Below, one piece after another: positions 5,998 to 8,386 of a DNA stretch of 8,386 nucleotides. Source of the DNA: Listeria marthii FSL S4-120. Its GTDB lineage: Bacteria > Bacillota > Bacilli > Lactobacillales > Listeriaceae. The stretch spans positions 1,875,584 to 1,883,969 of the forward strand of contig CM001047.1 in the NCBI GenBank assembly GCA_000183865.1. Reading direction: 5' to 3'. A model generated the notes under the pieces. That model worked only from the letters and a program-made list of their open reading frames with translations, was not told the origin of the DNA and did not search any database. Positions within the stretch are counted from its first letter, which is position 1. Each line of letters opens with the position of its first letter. Both the position numbers and the translations under genes were made by a program.

Positions 5998-6014
5998 AGT
6001 GCTTGCTTTTTAAG
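5987..6014. repeat. Imperfect dyad over the predicted dedA transcription start
   Basis: Arms CTTTTAAAGTAAG (5987-5999) and CTTGCTTTTTAAG (6002-6014) are inverted repeats with 10 of 13 positions matching and a 2-nt centre. The dyad covers the predicted +1 region (about 6006) and touches the -10, a usual repressor position. No known regulator is recognised. Confidence 0.4.
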
Positions 6015-6041
6015 TCTACTATACTCACTTGATTTTTTCAA
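6006..6041 (-). promoter_or_regulatory. Predicted SigA promoter of dedA
   Basis: On the minus strand TTGAAA (6036-6041, 5 of 6 to TTGACA) is separated by exactly 17 nt from TAGACT (6013-6018, 4 of 6 to TATAAT). Transcription would begin near 6006, leaving a leader of about 45 nt. The position just after the phosphohexomutase terminator fits an independent promoter. Confidence 0.5.
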
Positions 6042-6053
6042 TTGATTTGATAG

Positions 6054-6090
6054 AAAAAAAGAACTTGGCAGCTAAAAGATACCAAGTTCT
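6054..6090 (-). terminator. Rho-independent terminator of the phosphohexomutase gene
   Basis: On the minus strand the arms AGAACTTGG (6082-6090) and CCAAGTTCT (6060-6068) form a perfect 9-bp stem with a 13-nt loop, which can tighten by two more pairs. A run of seven T (6054-6060) follows. The hairpin begins 7 nt after the stop codon. Confidence 0.88.
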
Positions 6091-6097
6091 CCAGTAA

Positions 6098-7609
6098 TTA
6101 CATTTTCAACTCTGCTTTATTCGCGAAAAATTCGGCTAAGCGATTCTTCACTTTTTGGATACCACCAGCTTCATCACTCTCTAAATTCATCGGCATCACC
6201 GGTTCATGAAGGCTCATTCGCAGCAAGAACCATCCTTCGCCAAGCTCACCGCTCGTATTCACGCGAATGCCTTCTTGGTTAACAGGCTCAATTTCCATAT
6301 CTGCATCTGCTTCCACAAACGCCTGAAAATCTGCCAATACCTCTTTTCCATAAGCTTTAAAATCTGGTGCTGTAATGCTTAAACGAATTTCTTCGCTTTC
6401 TGCTGGTTCTTTTAAGTCGGCAATTAAGTCCGGCAAATCTTGGCCATTTTTACGTAAAGTCGCATACGTCATTAAAATTTTGGCAATTAAGTAGGCACCA
6501 TCATCTAAGAAATAATTTTCTTTCAATGCCGCATGTCCACTTACTTCAATCGCGATTTCAGACGCTGTTCCACTCGCATTAAGTCGCAGCGCTTCATTGA
6601 TAACGTTACGATAACCACGTTTAAAACGATGCTGCTTGCCACCTTTTGCTTCAATAAACGCTTGTAAATGACCCGATGTTGTCGAGTCAGTAACAATCGT
6701 CGTCCCAGGTTTTTCTTCCAAAATAATGCTCGAGATTACAGCAATTAACGGATTACGATTTAAGCTTTCGCCATTTTTATCCATAATCGCCGCACGATCC
6801 ACATCCGTATCAAAAATCACGCCTAAATCCGCCCCGCTAGCCAGAACCGCTTTTTTCAAACTAGCCATCGCTTCCTCGTTGTCAGGATTCGGAATATGAT
6901 TCGGGAAACTTCCATCCGGCTCTAAAAATTGACTACCTGAAATATCTGCGCCAAGCTCTGCCAATACTTTTTCAGCAAAGAATCCGCCCGCACCATTACC
7001 GGCATCTACAATAATATGGCTGCCTTGTAACGGTTTCATCTGATCAGCTGCATCCGTGATCCCCGCTCTAATTTTGTCTGTTAAATCTGCCGCATATGTA
7101 GAAAGTAAATTTTGTTTTGTCACTTTACCGGTGTTTCCGCCGTTTTCAATGAAGGATTTATCTGCGTGGGCCACAATGTAATCAATATCCTCGTGTTCCG
7201 CACCGCCAGATTTAGTAAATAATTTCAACCCATTATACATAAAAGGTAAGTGGCTCGCTGTAATCATAATGCCGGCATCGCAGTTGTAGTCATCATATTG
7301 AGTCGCCATAAACATCGCTGGTGTTGTTGCAAGCCCAACATCCACTACATCCAGCCCTGCAAAAGTAAGACCTTTTACGAGCGCCGCTTTTAATCGTTCA
7401 GCTGAAAGTCTGCTATCGTGACCAATTGCCACTTTTGCCTGACCTTCCACTTTTTTCTCCTCTTTTAGCCATTTCGCAAAGCCATAAGCAATCTTTTCTA
7501 CACGTTCGTCTGTTAGCGTAATCTGATATTTTTCCGTGGCAATCGCTATTCCACGTATGTCTGATCCGTTTTGCAGTGCTTCTAACGCTTTCGTTTCTGA
7601 TTGATTCAT
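6098..7609 (-). CDS. Alpha-D-phosphohexomutase (phosphoglucomutase/phosphomannomutase family, atypical loops)
   Basis: Cytoplasmic enzyme of 503 residues with the four-domain layout of the family, which moves a phosphate between C1 and C6 of hexoses through a phosphoserine. Visible sites: NGSDIRGIA at 14-22; GHDSR at 63-67 (GRDTR in most relatives); catalytic loop TASHLPFMYNGLK at 117-129 with Ser119 as phosphoserine, where the usual TASHNP has Leu for Asn; metal loop DTDVDR at 267-272; sugar-binding EVSGH at 355-359 followed by AALKENYFLDDGAYL; and C-terminal phosphate-binding region RVNTSGELGEGWFLLRMSLHEP (449-470) in place of the usual R(V/A)SGTEP. The catalytic serine, metal ligands and SGH are kept, so it should be active, but the substrate (glucose, mannose or glucosamine phosphate) is open. 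The ATG at 7609 has GGAGG 6 nt upstream; an in-frame extension to 7663 would run over the promoter. It is flanked by its own promoter and terminator. Confidence 0.9.
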   Translation of the reverse strand: MNQSETKALEALQNGSDIRGIAIATEKYQITLTDERVEKIAYGFAKWLKEEKKVEGQAKVAIGHDSRLSAERLKAALVKGLTFAGLDVVDVGLATTPAMFMATQYDDYNCDAGIMITASHLPFMYNGLKLFTKSGGAEHEDIDYIVAHADKSFIENGGNTGKVTKQNLLSTYAADLTDKIRAGITDAADQMKPLQGSHIIVDAGNGAGGFFAEKVLAELGADISGSQFLEPDGSFPNHIPNPDNEEAMASLKKAVLASGADLGVIFDTDVDRAAIMDKNGESLNRNPLIAVISSIILEEKPGTTIVTDSTTSGHLQAFIEAKGGKQHRFKRGYRNVINEALRLNASGTASEIAIEVSGHAALKENYFLDDGAYLIAKILMTYATLRKNGQDLPDLIADLKEPAESEEIRLSITAPDFKAYGKEVLADFQAFVEADADMEIEPVNQEGIRVNTSGELGEGWFLLRMSLHEPVMPMNLESDEAGGIQKVKNRLAEFFANKAELKM

Positions 7610-7620
7610 GTCATTCCTCC
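7606..7620 (-). promoter_or_regulatory. Phosphohexomutase ribosome binding site with overlapping two-codon ORF
   Basis: On the minus strand GGAGG (7616-7620) lies 6 nt before the ATG at 7609, which settles the start. Between them an out-of-frame ATG (7612-7614) reads ATG ACA TGA and stops at 7606-7608, overlapping the true start as ATGA. Its 1-nt distance from the Shine-Dalgarno makes real use unlikely. Confidence 0.6.
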
Positions 7621-7635
7621 AGCTTCTGTATTTTT

Positions 7636-7672
7636 CCCCTTCATTATAGCTTATATTGCGCACAATTCACAT
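7636..7672 (-). promoter_or_regulatory. Predicted promoter of the phosphohexomutase gene
   Basis: On the minus strand a perfect -10 TATAAT lies at 7643-7648. The -35 is poor: ATGTGA (7667-7672) at an 18-nt spacing matches 3 of 6, and there is no TG extension. Transcription would begin near 7636. The weak -35 suggests an activator or modest strength; the spacer carries a small palindrome (7655-7666). Confidence 0.45.
7655..7666. repeat. Small palindrome in the phosphohexomutase promoter spacer
   Basis: ATTGCGCACAAT has inverted arms ATTG/CAAT around CGCA. It lies between the -35 and -10 hexamers, where a regulator would block RNA polymerase. It is short enough to be chance. Confidence 0.25.
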
Positions 7673-7677
7673 GGTTT

Positions 7678-8386
7678 TTACAAAAGATGTGCTCTATTTG
7701 CAATAATGATTTGCAGGTCAATCGTTAATTCCTCTGGTGGGTTTCCCAGTAATTCGCTTTTTTTATCCGCTTCAATATACCAACCAAGCGGCGTCATTTC
7801 TAGAAAATCAGCAAATAAATCTTTAGCAATTGGCGCTTTATACGTGATTCGCTCGACATGTTCCACCGTTAATTTTTCTGCCAACCGTGATGTAACCGAT
7901 TCATTCGAATAACTGCTTTTCTCATCCACATAAATAAATTCGCGCAATTCCCGTAAATAATTCGCCTCAGGAACTACTTTCAGCAAAAAGCCATTCGTTT
8001 TTAGCAGCCGTTTAAATTCTTCATAATTCGAAGGCGATAAAATATTTAAAATGACATCTGCTGTCTCTCTTTGATTTGGGCAATTGGCTAAATCCGCTAC
8101 CGTCCAAACAATCCCCGGATAATCGCGCGCCGCCTGTTTGACGCCTTCTTTGGCAATATCAAGTCCCGCTGCTTGCACTTCACGGCCAGTTGCTTGAAGT
8201 TCCGATACTACTCGCGCCAAATGACTTCCCTCACCACAACCAGCATCGTAGATAACAACACTTTCTTTGTTCGTATCAGCAATGATTTCCGTAACCCGCT
8301 CCATTAACTTTCCAAAAAAGCCACTCGCAATCACTTTTTTACGTGATTCGAATAACGCCTGATCGTATTTTGTTTTATGCGCTTGC
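7678..8386 (-). CDS. rlmA: 23S rRNA (guanine-N1)-methyltransferase, RlmA family (N-terminus outside window)
   Basis: The frame is open to the right edge, so 235 C-terminal residues are visible, ending at TAA 7678-7680. The fragment begins QAHKTKYDQALFESRKKVIASGFF, the linker typical of RlmA proteins between an N-terminal zinc finger (not visible) and the Rossmann methyltransferase domain. SAM-binding motif I is VVIYDAGCGEGSH (visible residues about 43-55). The later DVILNILSPSNYEEFKRLLKTNGFLLKVVPEANYLRELREF block carries the family's N-I-x-SP-x-N-x-x-EF-x-R-x-L signature. RlmA enzymes methylate N1 of G745 (Gram-negative) or G748 (Gram-positive, RlmA-II/TlrB type) in 23S rRNA helix 35, in the peptide exit tunnel; the Gram-positive type is expected here. 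The internal GTG at 8334 is not the start, since conserved sequence continues upstream of it. No terminator is seen before the next gene, so read-through into the phosphohexomutase gene is possible. Confidence 0.88.
   Translation of the reverse strand, partial: QAHKTKYDQALFESRKKVIASGFFGKLMERVTEIIADTNKESVVIYDAGCGEGSHLARVVSELQATGREVQAAGLDIAKEGVKQAARDYPGIVWTVADLANCPNQRETADVILNILSPSNYEEFKRLLKTNGFLLKVVPEANYLRELREFIYVDEKSSYSNESVTSRLAEKLTVEHVERITYKAPIAKDLFADFLEMTPLGWYIEADKKSELLGNPPEELTIDLQIIIANRAHLL

Noticed and set aside
7610..7663. 18-codon upstream extension of the phosphohexomutase
   Set aside because: It would begin upstream of the TATAAT box and ignore the strong GGAGG at 7616-7620. The family N-terminus fits the ATG at 7609.
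7601..7912. 103-residue plus-strand frame across the rlmA/phosphohexomutase boundary
   Set aside because: It spans the end of one real gene, a promoter and the start of another, with no ribosome site. It is a shadow.
1..8386. Mobile elements, CRISPR arrays, tRNA/rRNA genes, toxin-antitoxin or defence genes
   Set aside because: None was seen. All DNA is covered by ordinary core metabolic, membrane or RNA-modification genes with short intergenic regions, and no gap exceeds about 140 bp.

Overview
The window reads as a chromosomal core-genome segment of a low-GC Gram-positive bacterium (Firmicutes). The gene order (ccpN, pdrP, ppdK, then convergent VOC, YqjA-like, dedA, phosphohexomutase and rlmA genes) and the protein sequences fit the genus Listeria best; this species call rests on recognition, not on a search. 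Shine-Dalgarno sites are strong (AGGAGG, GGAGG), GTG and TTG starts occur, and the terminators are AT-rich Rho-independent hairpins. I see no mobile elements, tRNA or rRNA genes, CRISPR arrays or phage genes.

Left half, plus strand (1-3880): a tightly spaced operon. It holds the C-terminal CBS-domain part of a CcpN-type repressor (its start lies outside the window), a pyruvate,phosphate dikinase regulatory protein (PdrP) and pyruvate,phosphate dikinase (PpdK). The three form a control module for the pyruvate/PEP node: a transcriptional repressor of gluconeogenesis, a bifunctional kinase/phosphorylase that switches PpdK off and on, and the target enzyme. A hairpin at 3835-3880 ends this operon and also serves the convergent gene on the other side.

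Right half, minus strand (3879-8386): read in transcription order from the right edge, there is an RlmA-type 23S rRNA guanine-N1 methyltransferase (its N-terminus lies outside the window), an alpha-D-phosphohexomutase with its own predicted promoter and terminator, a DedA-family membrane protein with its own promoter and terminator, and a two-gene operon of a YqjA-like FUSC/aromatic-acid-exporter-type membrane protein and a small VOC (glyoxalase-fold) protein. The last two are separated by only 3 nt.

No wholly new system is evident. The items most worth a second look are the phosphohexomutase with non-canonical active-site loops, two CcpA cre-like palindromes inside pdrP and ppdK, a start-stop AUGUGA element overlapping the GTG start of ppdK, and an operator-like dyad over the predicted dedA transcription start.
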